Assembly (NCBI GenBank): GCA_022496805.1
Contig: CM040106.1
Location: forward strand, 1,116,001 to 1,180,000
Direction: 5' to 3'
DNA: 64,000 nt
DNA from: Pohlia nutans
Taxonomy: Eukaryota > Streptophyta > Bryopsida > Bryales > Mniaceae
Shown here: positions 10,228 to 21,829 of the stretch, in pieces
Position numbering within the stretch: the first letter of the stretch is position 1
Layout of the letters: each line of letters begins with the position of its first letter
Notes under the pieces: model-generated
Databases searched by the model: none
What the model was told of the DNA's origin: nothing
The model's input: the letters and a program-made list of their open reading frames with translations, nothing else
Made by a program: the position numbers and the translations under genes

Positions 10228-13200
10228 ATGGCATCTTTTGAGGGTGAGGGTCCCAAGGTCGTGGACAAGTTCGATGGGGTGAATTTCCACATGTGGAAGT
10301 TCAAAATGGAGATGGTGATGGCCGAGAAGGAGTTGTGGGAGATTGTCGAGGGTAGTGAGGAACCTCCTTTCTCTTCTACGGATCCTAGGATCATGCAAGC
10401 GTACACGAGGAGGGAGAAGAAGGCATTTGCCATTTTGGCACTCAACCTCGCGGATTCGCAACTTGCGCACATTCGTTCGTGCAAGACACCCGCGGAAGCA
10501 TGGTCCAAGCTTTGCAACATTCACGAAGCGAAAACATTGGCCAACATTTTGTTTTTGAGGCGCAAGTTCTTCACCATCAAGATGAGCGAAGAAGATGACA
10601 TGTTGGCGCACATCAACAAGGTCAAAGCTCTCGCGGATCAACTCAACGGTTGCGACGTGTCGGTTACGGATGGTGACATCGTGATGACACTTTTGGAGAG
10701 CCTTCCATCATCATACGAGTACCTCATCGTGGCGATGGAGTCAAGACCCATTACGGAGCTCACATTGGACTATGTGACCTCACGGTTGTTGCACGAGCTT
10801 TCGCGGCGAAAGGAGAACGAGTCTCGAGAAGATGGAGCGGCACTCGTGGCGAAGCAATCCAAGAATGGAGGCGGTGGGAGCTCAAGCGACAAGGTGTGCT
10901 TCTATTGTGGTAAGAAGGGACACATTGCCAAATTTTGCTTCAAACGCAAGAGGGATGAGAAAGGGGAGAGTGCAAACAACACTAAAACTCGTGACGATGA
11001 TGAGTACGCATTTACGGCTAGATATGAGGCAAGCATGAGCGATGGCATCGAGGGTGATGCAAGCATGAGTGATGGTATCGAGGGTGATGCAAGCATGAGT
11101 GATTGGATTGAGGTTGGTGATGAGTATGCAAACATGGCAAGCAATGTATCGTGCAATGGTAGTACGAGTGATTGGATTGTTGATTCGGGGGCTACAAGCC
11201 ACATGTCACCACATAAAACTTGTTTTCATTCGTATGCTCTCATTAATCCAAGGAGAGTGATTTTGGGAGATGATACGGTGCTTGAGGCCGTTGGCAAGGG
11301 CCAAATTGTTGTAGACACCGAGGTGAGGGGTCGTGTGAAGACAATCACTATCCAAGATGTCCTCCACGTTCCCAAACTAACGGCAAATTTACTATCGGTG
11401 AGGCAATTAGTGGCAAAGCACTTGAGGGTTGAGTTTAGTGATAAGGGGTGTTATGTGTTGTCACCGAGTCGAGATGAGGTGGCCATCATTGAAGAACACG
11501 AGGGCTTGTACCACATCAAGTTCTCCAAGGTGCATTCGAAGGAATCGGCGGCGTTGGCGCATTCAAACTTGAAGGACGACAAGTTGGCGTTGTGGCATCG
11601 TCGACTTGGCCATTTGAACATCAAGAGTGTGAAGACACTACGCGGCATGGTAAGCGGTATGGATCTTCATCAATTGAAAGTGGATGCTTCTACATTCACG
11701 TGTGAAGGTTGCATTGAAGGCAAGCAACAACGGTTGCCATTTGCGGGTGAAGGGGCGACACGGGCCACAAAAGTTTTGGAGATCGTGCATTCGGATGTGT
11801 GTGGCCCCATGAAGACCACATCGATGGGAGGTTGCAAGTACTTTGTGACCTTTATCGATGATTTTTCAAGGAAGATATGGCTCTACCCTATCAAAGCCAA
11901 GAGTGAGTGCTTTGAGAAGTTCAAGGAGTTCAAGACATTGGTGGAGAACCAATCCGAGTTGAAGATCAAGGTGTTTCGGTCGGACAATGGCGGCGAGTAC
12001 ATGTCCAAGAAATTTGACGAGCTTTTGAAGAATGAAGGCATCGCACGCCAAACTTCGGCCCCGTACACGCCTCAACAAAATGGAGTTGCGGAGCGCGCAA
12101 ATCGCACCATTGTAGAGATGGCGAGGAGCATGTTGCACGCTCAAAACTTGAAGTTGGACCTTTGGGCGGAAGCGGTGGTGAATGCGGTATACACACGCAA
12201 TCGGTGTCCAACAAGCGCGGTTGAAGGCATGACGCCAGAGCAAGCGTGGAGTGGGAGGCAACCATGTGTTGCACACATGCGCATCTTCGGATGCATTGCA
12301 TATGCGAAGGTTCCCGACGAACGGAGGACGAAACTCGAGGCTAAGGCCTTGAAATGTGTGTTTCTTGGGTATTGTGAAGGTACCAAGGCGTATAGACTCA
12401 TGTCGGTGGACACGAGGAAGATCATTCGGTCACGTGATGTGACATTTTGTGAGGAGTTTACGATGGAGGCTCCTTTGGAGGTTGGTCCAAGTGGGAGTAG
12501 TGGAGACGTTTTGGTGGACACACCCTCCAAGTCTCCTAGTGTTGTTGATGTAGGTGATGATGACGGTGATGACGAAGCTGGCGACACGGAGGTTGTTGAA
12601 GCGTCATCGAGCTCAAAGGCCAAGAATGGCGCAAAGGGCACGCGAGAAGAGCAAGTTTCTTCAAGCGAGCGGCGGTACCCCGAGAGATCGCGCAAGCCAC
12701 CTGGAGAATGGTGGAAGAACCACATCTTCCCTCAAGTGGAGGACGAGCATGCGAATGTGGCATTATCGGATGGTCCATTGACCATTCGAGAAGCCATGCA
12801 AGGTGAGGATGCGGTCAAGTGGGAGCGCGCCATGCAAGAGGAGTACGACTCTCTAATTGCTAACGGTACGTGGCAATTAACTCCCATTCCAAAGGATCGC
12901 AACCCCATTGGTTGCAAATGGGTGTTTCGGACAAAGAGGGATGTTTCGGGTATTGTTGTGCGTCACAAGGCAAGATTAGTAGCCAAGGGGTTCGCGCAAG
13001 TGCATGGGGTGGACTTTCACGAGACATTTGCTCCCGTGGCCAAGTTCACCACCATTCGATGCATTCTTGCCATTGGAGCGGCCTTGGACTTGGAGATGCA
13101 TCAAATGGATGTGAAGACCGCATTTTTGAATGGCGATTTGGAGGAGGACATCTACATGGTGCAACCTGAGGGGTTTGTGCAACAAGGTAAAGAGCACCTT

Positions 13201-14373
13201 GTTTGTAAGTTGCAAAAATCATTGTATGGGTTGAAACAATCTCCAAGAGCGTGGTACCAAAAGATTGACACGTTCTTGCTTGCACACGGGTTTACTAGGA
13301 GCATTGCGGATCATAGTCTCTACTTCATGCAAGAGGGGCAAAATGTGGTGATTGTGATCATATATGTTGATGATTTGATCATTCTTGCAAGCCTCATGAG
13401 TTTAATGAATGCATTAAAAGGCATGCTTGAGAGAGAGTACGAGATGAGTGATCTTGGAGAATTGCACTTTTGTCTTGGTGTTGAGTTTGTGCGTGATAGG
13501 GCTACACGCACTATCACCATGAGTCAAGGCAAGTATGTGATGGACGTGCTCAAGAGATTCGGGATGGAGGATTGTAAGCCCGTGGCAACACCATTGGATG
13601 CAAACTCCAAGCTCGTCAAGCTTTCAGAGGAGGAGTATGCGATGGAGGCTAAATCGATGGCGGAGGTGCCATACAAGCAAGCGGTGGGGTCGTTGATGTA
13701 TGCGATGATTGCGACACGGCCCGACCTTGCGTATCCAATTAGCGTGGTGAGTCAACACATGGCGAGACCGGGCTCGATGCATTGGATGACGGTCAAGAGG
13801 ATCATGCGTTATTTGAGGGGCACAAACGATGTGAAGTTGTGTCTTGGAGGCAAAGACATTGTGTTGAGCGGCTATTGTGACGCGGACTACGCGGGAGACA
13901 CGAGCGATCGAAGATCGACAACGGGCTACATGTTCAAGGTCGGATCGGGAGCGGTGTCGTGGAATAGCAAGCGGCAACAAACGACGGCGACATCAACGGT
14001 GGAGGCCGAGTACATGGCTACGAGCCATGCCACGAAGGAGGCCATTTGGTTGAGGCAACTAATGGTGGATGTGGGTTGCACACAAGGTGAGGCTACAACG
14101 ATTATGTGTGACAACCAAGGGTGCATTTCACTTGCAAAGAACCCTACACATCATTCACGCACGAAGCACATTGATGTGCAATACCACTTCATTCGGGAGA
14201 AGTTGGAATTGGGAGTTATACATTTGGAGTATTGCCCAACGGAGCACATGGTGGCGGATGTGCTCACAAAGGGTCTTTGTAGAGACCGACACCAACGATT
14301 AGTAATAGCATTTGGACTTAGAGGCTTTGGCTCTACGCAAAGTGGGAGTATTGAGGTAATTGATGCAACGTAG
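10228..14373 (+). CDS. Copia Gag-Pol polyprotein, 1,381 residues
   Basis: The start is ATG 10228; the frame is open slightly upstream but has no earlier ATG. Gag has the N-terminal FDGVNFHMWK-type segment and a CCHC zinc knuckle (CxxCxxxxHxxxxC, residues 224-237). The protease has DSGA at about 319. Integrase has an HHCC finger from about 457 and the D523, D586, E622 triad with exactly 35 residues between the last two. Reverse transcriptase has YVDD at 1046-1049. RNase H has D1218, E1259 and D1295. A three-unit 30-bp repeat encoding GDASMSD(G/W)IE lies at about 11029-11118, between knuckle and protease. There is no frameshift or stop. The last eight codons and the stop lie inside the 3' LTR. 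Confidence 0.96.
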   Translation: MASFEGEGPKVVDKFDGVNFHMWKFKMEMVMAEKELWEIVEGSEEPPFSSTDPRIMQAYTRREKKAFAILALNLADSQLAHIRSCKTPAEAWSKLCNIHEAKTLANILFLRRKFFTIKMSEEDDMLAHINKVKALADQLNGCDVSVTDGDIVMTLLESLPSSYEYLIVAMESRPITELTLDYVTSRLLHELSRRKENESREDGAALVAKQSKNGGGGSSSDKVCFYCGKKGHIAKFCFKRKRDEKGESANNTKTRDDDEYAFTARYEASMSDGIEGDASMSDGIEGDASMSDWIEVGDEYANMASNVSCNGSTSDWIVDSGATSHMSPHKTCFHSYALINPRRVILGDDTVLEAVGKGQIVVDTEVRGRVKTITIQDVLHVPKLTANLLSVRQLVAKHLRVEFSDKGCYVLSPSRDEVAIIEEHEGLYHIKFSKVHSKESAALAHSNLKDDKLALWHRRLGHLNIKSVKTLRGMVSGMDLHQLKVDASTFTCEGCIEGKQQRLPFAGEGATRATKVLEIVHSDVCGPMKTTSMGGCKYFVTFIDDFSRKIWLYPIKAKSECFEKFKEFKTLVENQSELKIKVFRSDNGGEYMSKKFDELLKNEGIARQTSAPYTPQQNGVAERANRTIVEMARSMLHAQNLKLDLWAEAVVNAVYTRNRCPTSAVEGMTPEQAWSGRQPCVAHMRIFGCIAYAKVPDERRTKLEAKALKCVFLGYCEGTKAYRLMSVDTRKIIRSRDVTFCEEFTMEAPLEVGPSGSSGDVLVDTPSKSPSVVDVGDDDGDDEAGDTEVVEASSSSKAKNGAKGTREEQVSSSERRYPERSRKPPGEWWKNHIFPQVEDEHANVALSDGPLTIREAMQGEDAVKWERAMQEEYDSLIANGTWQLTPIPKDRNPIGCKWVFRTKRDVSGIVVRHKARLVAKGFAQVHGVDFHETFAPVAKFTTIRCILAIGAALDLEMHQMDVKTAFLNGDLEEDIYMVQPEGFVQQGKEHLVCKLQKSLYGLKQSPRAWYQKIDTFLLAHGFTRSIADHSLYFMQEGQNVVIVIIYVDDLIILASLMSLMNALKGMLEREYEMSDLGELHFCLGVEFVRDRATRTITMSQGKYVMDVLKRFGMEDCKPVATPLDANSKLVKLSEEEYAMEAKSMAEVPYKQAVGSLMYAMIATRPDLAYPISVVSQHMARPGSMHWMTVKRIMRYLRGTNDVKLCLGGKDIVLSGYCDADYAGDTSDRRSTTGYMFKVGSGAVSWNSKRQQTTATSTVEAEYMATSHATKEAIWLRQLMVDVGCTQGEATTIMCDNQGCISLAKNPTHHSRTKHIDVQYHFIREKLELGVIHLEYCPTEHMVADVLTKGLCRDRHQRLVIAFGLRGFGSTQSGSIEVIDAT
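14339..14348 (+). promoter_or_regulatory. Polypurine tract of the copia element
   Basis: AAAGTGGGAG lies directly against the 3' LTR, where plus-strand DNA synthesis is primed. It also lies within the end of the gag-pol frame. Confidence 0.85.
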
Positions 14374-14606
14374 TATTGCTAAAAGCCAAAGACGTACGGG
14401 TGCTAAATAATGGTGTGTGGGAGGAGGGGTTAGGCATAGGCTGATCTCTAGAGTGTCCTTGTGATGAGTTATCCCATATGGTTTGTCCATGGTGACCTCC
14501 TAGTGTACACTACTTAAGGTGGAAGGCCTTTGAGTAAAGATCATCTCTTTCTACGCATTCCTTGTGTTTGTGTGTGTGCCTTGTGCAATCTTCTCTACCT
14601 TCAATA
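14349..14606 (+). repeat. 3' LTR of the copia element
   Basis: 258 bp, offset exactly 5,199 bases from the 5' LTR and identical except for one observed substitution. It begins TATTG and ends CAATA and is followed by the TAAAC target duplication. Confidence 0.93.
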
Positions 14607-14699
14607 TAAACCCTACTAGTGTTAGTATCATATTGAGAATTTGGAACGATACGGAGAGCATTGCCCTATGTAGTCAAAGGGTGTAGTAGTATGGTAGGG

Positions 14700-15690
14700 T
14701 GTAGTACTCTGGTACTATCATGGTGCATGAGGGAGGAGTAGGCACCACTAAGGCTTGGATGAAGTCTACGAGGAAGGTATGCAAGTGTCAAACTTGCGGC
14801 ATGGCACTTGGAATGAGGTTGTCACGTCATCCTGACGCCTTATGCTACAAAAGGCTTAGAAAATCTAGAATGTTCATCTTTTTGTAGTTGGGCCTCTGGA
14901 AAGTGACTGGGTGAGTGTGTGAGAGACTAGCTCGGTTCTAGCGAGTACAGCCCTTTTCAAAGGCACAAAGGCCAAGCATGCGTCGACAAAGCAGGCGACA
15001 AATGGGCAATACCCTCTCTAGCATTTCAATCGAGATTAAAGTTTACGATAGGCAAAGTGGATCTCAAGCTACGAGAGTATGCACTTCAAAGGTGTGCGTT
15101 CCGATCTTCACGATTGTGTTTTTGTGAGATTTGGTATTGTTGAACAGCACTTAGAGCACAGAAACTCGTGAGGTTGTTTGATGATGAAGAGGGTTTGAAG
15201 AAAGTGCTGGGCCAAAGGTATGTATGGGAAGCCACATGATTCAAGTGGGGAGTATGTAACGTGGAACTAAAATGAAGAGGGGTTGAAGAATGTGCACTTT
15301 TGGTAGTTCGATTGTCCTATTGAACTTCTTACTATAGTGAAGCAAGATTTTTTTTCAGAACTAACCCTATTCGTGATGGACATTTTCATTGTACAAGGTA
15401 GTTATGGAAGGGGAGGAAATGAGAATGCCGTGGGAGTCCTTCTTAGAAAGGCCTTTGTACTATGCACCACCAAGTTATAGGATCAACTCAGACCCTCCAA
15501 ATTGCATTAAGGGTAAAGTGAACTCATTTCGTTGTCAACCATGTATAGAAGGTCTGATAAAAGAACGGAGAGAACATCAACGAAATTGATATATCTTTTA
15601 ATGAGACACGAACTTAATCAATGACCAATGGAAATAACACTTGATTAGGTACTTAATGAGGTTTACAATTTGCGAGACGGATTTTTCAAT
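14700..15690 (-). repeat. Right arm of a ~1 kb inverted duplication
   Basis: Inverted partner of 8140-9105. Homology is visible from the TGGTACTATCATGG segment (14708) to about 15690. Removing the copia element and one TAAAC leaves roughly 130 bases between the arms, so the original structure was one long near-perfect hairpin. No ORF is preserved in both arms. Confidence 0.8.
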
Positions 15691-16799
15691 ATTATCTTGA
15701 GTTATTGCACGGCGCAGATCTTTCAAAACAAGATGTGGTTCTTGGAAAAAAACAATAGAAATTGACGGAAGTCAATCTTTTTTATAACTCATAAGAGTGA
15801 GAGCTTATTTCCAAACCTTTCATACTTGTGTATAAAAACAACCGAGCTTATAAATAAGTAGGCCCACTTTAGCTAGAAAAAGACGGCCATATAATTTAAA
15901 ATTTCCACCCTTTCTATAAACCCTACAATTTCATGGCACTTTGCCGGAGACAAGAGGATGGGTATCAATTATTTAGTGCCTATGATCACTCAATGGCGGA
16001 CCAGGCCGTGTATATCACATCAGTGATCACACGGGCTCGACTAATATCAAACTTTGGTCTCAAAGTCCTAACATATAGTCATAATTAACCCCTAACTACC
16101 CAACCATGCATATTTTGCTTGATGTACAGATTTCATCTGTATTTTTTCATCCGTCATGCACTTTCTGTGGAGTGATTTTTTTACTGAATTTTTAATGGGA
16201 AGTTAGCTTCATGTATGTGTGATTCGATCGAAGAGGAAATAATGTTTGAAAAAATTGTGTAGGACATGTTCGAGAGCTATTTGAATCGATTGTGCAACCC
16301 AAATTGAGAAAATGTTGGAGGTTTAACTCATATAGTGACACGTTTTAGGCTTACGTACAAGTGGCTAGTACCGTACGAGCATTTTAGAAATGTGTATTAG
16401 ACAAAACATAGTGATATAGTTCTTTTTGGTTTAGAGTAGTAGTAACAGTATTGAATTGTTCTATGGCTATTGCTGTGTGCTTATGTATAGAACACCTGGA
16501 CTTCTGTCCAACTATCAGAAAAATATTTTCCTTTTTGACATTTACGGAAAAAAAAATTCCATATGTTTTATTGTTTTTGGGATTTTGCTATCTCTATGTT
16601 CATTGATATTAGTGGGTTTTGCAGCCATGAGTCCTGGGACTCAAATTTGGAATTTTTTTGCACACATTGGTACCTAACGTTATTAGAATTTAGAAACACC
16701 CTCGATTTTCTTTAATATTTTGGAAAATAGTTCTTCCATGTGTTATAGGAATTTTGCTAACTCTATGGTTTTTGACTAGGATTTGCAATCTGTCGATTT
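15691..16799. other. AT-rich non-coding DNA
   Basis: No gene seen. Bases about 16080-16125 (AATTAACCCCTAACTACCCA segment) resemble the start of the right arm at 5586. The rest of that repeat resumes at 16800, suggesting an insertion of about 675 bases within a repeat copy. Confidence 0.4.
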
Positions 16800-17085
16800 G
16801 TGTTGACCGTTGGGATTGGAGAATAGACTTCATTTGAAGATTTTCCACCGACGAGAAATTTGAATGTTGAGTGTCCAAAATACAAAGGGATTTCTAAAGA
16901 TGCTCCTATCATAGGTCTCTTTTAATTTCTTCACTTTCAGTTTTTTACTCCTTGTAAATATAACTTTTATCTACCTTAAATATAAGTTTTGATATTAAAT
17001 TTGACAAAAATATATTTATTTTGAATTTTTCCCTTGTTTACATAATAAAATTTGTAAATATTAAAAATATCTTCAAATCATGTTG
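16800..17085 (-). repeat. Third copy (partial) of the 5586-6092 repeat
   Basis: Same orientation and order as 5714-6000, with about the same divergence as between the other two copies. It ends at ATGTTGAAA, where a GC-rich tandem repeat begins abruptly. Confidence 0.7.
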
Positions 17086-17099
17086 AAAACTGTGATCGG

Positions 17100-17420
17100 A
17101 CGTCCACTGCATCGTCCGATCGGGCACGTTCTCAGTCGTCCGATCTGGCAGCCGCTCGCCCGTTCGATCAGGCACCCAATCGCCCATCCGATCTCGCCAT
17201 CCGCCATTCTAATCCCGCTCGCCAGTCCGATCGGGCACGTTCTCAGTCGTCCGATCTGGCAACCGCTCGCCTGTTCGATCAGGCACCCAATCGCCCGTGC
17301 GATCTCGCCATCCGCCATTCTAATCCCGCTCGCTCGTCCGATCGGGCACATTCTCAATCGTCTGATCGGGCAGCCACTCGCCTGTCCGATCGAGCACCCA
17401 ATCGCTCGTCCGACCCGTAG
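17100..17420 (+). repeat. GC-rich tandem repeat, ~111-bp unit, about three copies
   Basis: Units start with GTCCGATCGGGCAC at about 17114, 17226 and 17336 (spacings 112 and 110). Each unit is itself made of short TCCGATC/TCGCC words. It is open in several frames only because of its composition. Confidence 0.85.
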
Positions 17421-17539
17421 ATTGAGACACCAAATTCGTAGATTTCGCTGATTTCAGTGAATTAAAATCAGTCCAGCACGAGGATGGGACTAAAGATCTC
17501 GTAGATTTCGTCTTACACTCTAAACAACCATCCGGTGTC

Positions 17540-17830
17540 CGCATAAACATTGCGACGCGGGCGGTCGACCTCGCCGTCGGACATGGGCGTTTGACCACTC
17601 CGCCGTCCAATCTGTCCGCCGTCCGATCTGTCCGACGTCCGATCTGTCCGCCGTCCGATCTGTCCTGTCGTCCGATCGCGCCGTCCGCCGTTCTAAACCC
17701 TTGACCGCCGTCCGCTGAGGTAAAACCCCCGTCCGCTGTGTATTTTTCAAAGTCACCGGACGCTGGGACGGGAATGTCTACGTCCAGCGGACTTCCGGAC
17801 GCGAACGTCCGCGTCTCAGCGTCCGAACAA
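17540..17830. repeat. CCGTCCG-rich island with 16-bp tandem repeat
   Basis: Bases about 17601-17670 contain roughly four units of CTGTCCGCCGTCCGAT. Around them are many GTCCG and CCGTC words, and palindrome-like GGACGC/GCGTCC pairs at 17756-17825. The island shares vocabulary with those near 2.4, 5.1 and 22 kb. Confidence 0.7.
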
Positions 17831-18859
17831 CCCTGGCTAGTCCGCTAGTTCCACGTGCCCATCCAGATGCCGTAGAACACGATGCACGAGCTATCTAATC
17901 TAGATGGTAGGGTCTCTACAAAATTATAGTGCCAGCCATCACAAACACAAAATACTATTAATCTTATGGGAAAGTTAGGTGCGGGCATCATGGAAATTTA
18001 CGCATCACTGACATGGTGCCATCCCTGGTCATCGTCGCTTATTAAATCTCGCTATAATTCCCCATGGTCAGTTATGTCTTTGTATGTCATGTTTTCTTGA
18101 GAACTCGCCAAGTCTGCAACATCGTCGTCTCCAAAGTCAATACTCATGGGCATGCATTCTTCAACATCCTTCACAGTTGACTTAGGTTTCGGAGGTCTCA
18201 TCTTCGACCGCTCCAGAGCTTGCTTGCTTAAAAACATTAATCGACCTCTTCGTTTTTTTTCTTATGTCCACTAGGACCCTCAGATTGAATATGACTATTG
18301 CTTTGAAGCACCTGTCTAAACCGAATGCAAGGATATTAGAGCGCGACCTCAACTACATCAATATTTGAAAATATTCAAGAAAGTATATAGCACTAACGAA
18401 ACTCCATAACATGGAGAAGCTACATCTCATATGATCTGTTTGACCTTGGATATGTGCTCTTATATACGTATTTGAAAACTTCATCCAAAGATCCATCACG
18501 ATCATCTATGATGTTAGGAATCACACCATAATAGCATCAATGACTGTTGCATGCGCAACTTCCATTTTATTATCACTTGACACCAAGGCATGTTAAATTT
18601 GAATGCATAAAATTGGTTGTTTCCAATATTGCATTCTGAGTGCGTCGTTGTTCAGTGCACAATAAAATCAAATTTCATTGTCAGAGCCCTTACCAATATC
18701 ATGTGATTCACATTTATAGTGGCACAATCCAAGAATTATGACATCATATTATTGTTCATCTGTACGCCAATTTCTGAAAGCCACTTGTGCATCTAAGCAT
18801 CTCCATAAGGATATGATGAATGACAATACTAGATGATGAACGTATCATGTTCAATTTAG
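17831..18859. other. Non-coding, one doubtful minus-strand ORF
   Basis: A 61-codon minus-strand ORF (18052-18237) is acidic and could be the tail of a gene. It has no support beyond being open. Nothing else was recognised. Confidence 0.35.
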
Positions 18860-19423
18860 CATTTACGAACGTTTGAACGACTATTTAACAGAACACCATG
18901 TTCAGGATTTCCAAGCCATTTGCTTTTATGGTATCTCCATACATTTGAGTGCTTTGATTTGTACTTGACAGAGGCGCAGAGATCACTCAAGGATTCAGTC
19001 GATGCCAGATGGGGACCATTGTGGGGTCGAGATATCGAAGACTTCCCTAAATACTTCATCCATGGACGCAAGGTTCAAATGGCATACTCTATTGAGTCAG
19101 CCCAAGGGGCGATTGAGCTTTGGATGTCTGAGTTTCCCAACTTTGACAATCGGTTAATCGACATGGCAATCATTTTGCTGGACAAAGCTATTCTTGACCA
19201 ATATGATGTTCCTTGCGGAATATGGGGTAACAAGCCAAGGCATCCCTTAGTGTGGCGTCTTATGTGGTGTCATACAGTCTGCAACATGCTCGGCCTTCCT
19301 AACCCATGCAATATTGAGTGCGAAGACCTAAGAATTGTGCCGAATGAGATTGCAGATGGAGTACAAAGTTTCTTTGACGACGAAGCCAAACCTCCTTTTT
19401 GGGATGCAATCCAAGATTATTAG
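18860..19423 (+). CDS. Unknown protein, about 188 open codons, possibly a 3' exon
   Basis: The frame is open from just after a TAG at about 18857 to the TAG at 19421-19423, with no good ATG near its start. It is therefore either a 3' exon or a 5'-truncated copy. The composition is protein-like: many W, F, D and E residues, with local motifs such as WGPLWGRD, ELWMSEFPNF and FFDDEAKPPFWD. It has no signal peptide or membrane segment. I do not recognise the family. A splice acceptor just upstream was not identified with confidence. Confidence 0.5.
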   Translation, partial: HLRTFERLFNRTPCSGFPSHLLLWYLHTFECFDLYLTEAQRSLKDSVDARWGPLWGRDIEDFPKYFIHGRKVQMAYSIESAQGAIELWMSEFPNFDNRLIDMAIILLDKAILDQYDVPCGIWGNKPRHPLVWRLMWCHTVCNMLGLPNPCNIECEDLRIVPNEIADGVQSFFDDEAKPPFWDAIQDY

Positions 19424-20252
19424 GTCATATAGATGAATACTATATGCATCATAGTTAGAATCATTTTGTGTAGATTTGCACGAATTGTGACCTCATCCAA
19501 TCATGTATGTACTGCAATGGATGTATGGAATAAAGACTACTTTCCAGATGATTGATTGTGAACTGTCGTCATAATAAAGTACTTTTAGTTCTATCATTTA
19601 AATGCCTGTTCGTGCTACTTGTTTAGTCGTGGATGACAGATATTAGCAAATATTAAATATATGACGTTACTTCAACCATCCACTCAAGTACATTGTATTG
19701 AGTCCTATGAATTTTCTGTTCAGTGATTCCAATTTTAAAATTGTTTAGACTTGGCCGTCATGTTCACTGTGGAATTTTTAATTCAGCTATCCAATAATAC
19801 AATTTGAACAGCATATACCAATGCCAATCAATCACGTCCTAATTATTTATTATACATTAATAACGTTATTGTCAGTCTTTCCACCTTGCGTGTTCATTTC
19901 CTCTTGACAGCCACCTCGTGCATCAATTTTAGTCTATGGCGCCGTCAAAGATCCATGTAGCCTTGTCGTACCTTAAATTATTGTTATTCCTAATTCCCAT
20001 TACTTGGTGTATATATCTTGAATGCATTTGGCTTCATTCCCATCTCACTTTGCCATTCGTATTGTCCTCTATGTCCTCTGTATATTAGTTCTATTAGATT
20101 CACATCAGACCACCTGCCTACTTTCCATGGCCAACATTCTTGCTGCAGGTCACGACGTCCCTTTAAAGGTGTCGATTGGTGAAGAAGGTTTTGTTCGAGT
20201 ACTTGCCCATCTCTTGCATATTCGTTTTGGTTTTTGTGAGTCTTCTATCATG

Positions 20253-20298
<46 letters not shown>

Positions 20299-21719
20299 CA
20301 TATACATACACATAGATATACATGGATACGTATGGATGGATATATTATATATCGATAAATACATTTAGATCTATTTATATATAAATATGGATATATGAAT
20401 ATCTTTATCCATATATACATATATATTTAGTTATGTTTATATTCATACATCAATTGTATAAATATATATAGTTAAGTTCAAACAAATTCATTCCCAAAAG
20501 AACTAACTTATATTACGTTCATTTTATTTCAAATTTTATAATTTATTTACATGCTTGGAAAGCTCACAACATGAAGATGAAGATGTTGATTGTTTGAAGA
20601 ATAAATATGCCTTTATTGGGAGAATGTTCACATTTAAAACATTGAAACCAATTTGATACATTTTCTAATTAAAAGATGCATGTAGATAAATAAAGTATTT
20701 TCAAATCAAAAATTTGCTTGAAAATACTAAAATTAGGAATTCTCTATATCTCTTTCTTGATTGGAAGAAAAAAATGTTAGTGAGAGTGAATAAAAGTGAA
20801 CAAAATGTGCTAAGGAGAGTTAAAAAATCGACCAACACATAGGAAAAATTGAGCAACTTATTATTTTCAAATTGTGAACATCTCCATGTTGAATACATTT
20901 TTTTTAGTAAAAACAAATGCTGCTTAGAACCTCGTGTGCAAGCATTTATAAGTGCAATTTTTATCAAATTTGTAGTGAAATTGCTCAGTAAGTAATGCAT
21001 TTGATTGGAAATGGATATTTTTGAACATATATATTATGTATATAGATATATATATGGACTAGTTTAGAAATATATATATATACTATATATATACTATATA
21101 TATACTATATATATGTATATACTATATATATATATATCTATATATATGTTTGTACACATATGTATATAAATATAAATATATGTGTAAAAACATTTATATA
21201 GATGTATATATATAGTATGTATGCGTGTTTGTGTACACAAACATAGATTTATCTCTATAGTGTAAGCATAAAATTGATTGTTTGATTTATTTTAAAATAC
21301 ATTCATAAGACATAAATATATATAGATGTACATTTATACATTAAATAAATATAATAACCTATATGTATACGTGTGCAACAGAATTTGGAAATCATGGTTA
21401 ACATGGTGGATTATTTTGATAAATTGAATAAAAGATAATCAATTTCAATAATGTGACGTAATTAATCATAGTAATTAATATAAAAATAATTTTTTAGGAT
21501 TTCTTTTTATGAGATGCATTTGAATATTTTCAAAAACAAATCACCTACCCTTATCATTAAATAGATCCTTGTTTCCCCATTATTCTTTATTTTGTTGGAG
21601 GGAAAAATATATAAGAACTAAAGAATCCTATGAATATACCATAACATTTATTTTTCTAGTTGTTCAATGAACAAAACAACAATGAATGAATAGACAAATC
21701 GTTGAAAGGACAGTCAAAA
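19424..21719. other. AT-rich intergenic DNA with TA microsatellites
   Basis: TA/TACA simple-sequence tracts lie at about 20250-20310 and 21040-21150. A segment near 20100-20240 is less AT-rich but shows no supported exon. Nothing else was seen. Confidence 0.5.
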
Positions 21720-21829
21720 CATTGAATATACGGCCTAGGCATTGTCAAAGATCGAGTGGACTGACTAGTCATGGTCAAGGGACGGATTACTCGTTTAGAT
21801 GGATTGGTTGTTGTCAAAAAGCAAATTGG

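Larger units (their letters stand above)
9150..14606 (+). mobile_element. Full-length, young Ty1/copia LTR retrotransposon
   Basis: The element is 5,457 bp. It has two 258-bp LTRs, a 13-base primer-binding site directly after the 5' LTR, one long gag-pol frame, and a purine tract directly before the 3' LTR. TAAAC target duplications lie at 9145-9149 and 14607-14611. Comparing the LTRs base by base I find one difference (G at the 5' copy, A at the 3' copy, in the GCTAGAAGCC/GCTAAAAGCC context), so insertion was recent. Domain order gag-protease-integrase-RT-RNase H defines the copia type. All catalytic residues I looked for are present, so it could be active. Confidence 0.96.

Noticed and set aside
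9773..10641. Minus-strand ORFs in the copia leader and start of gag
   Set aside because: Shadows of the plus-strand element with no domain; the leader is non-coding.
17073..17357. Minus-strand 94-codon repetitive ORF
   Set aside because: It is produced by the 111-bp GC-rich tandem repeat; both strands are open and neither looks like a protein.
18052..18237. Minus-strand 61-codon acidic ORF
   Set aside because: Too short, and with no homologue or splice evidence I can see.
20163..20420. ORFs through TA/TACA tracts giving YIYIYI proteins (also at 29.3-29.8 kb, 36.3 kb and 58 kb)
   Set aside because: Pure simple sequence is open in several frames and has no coding character.
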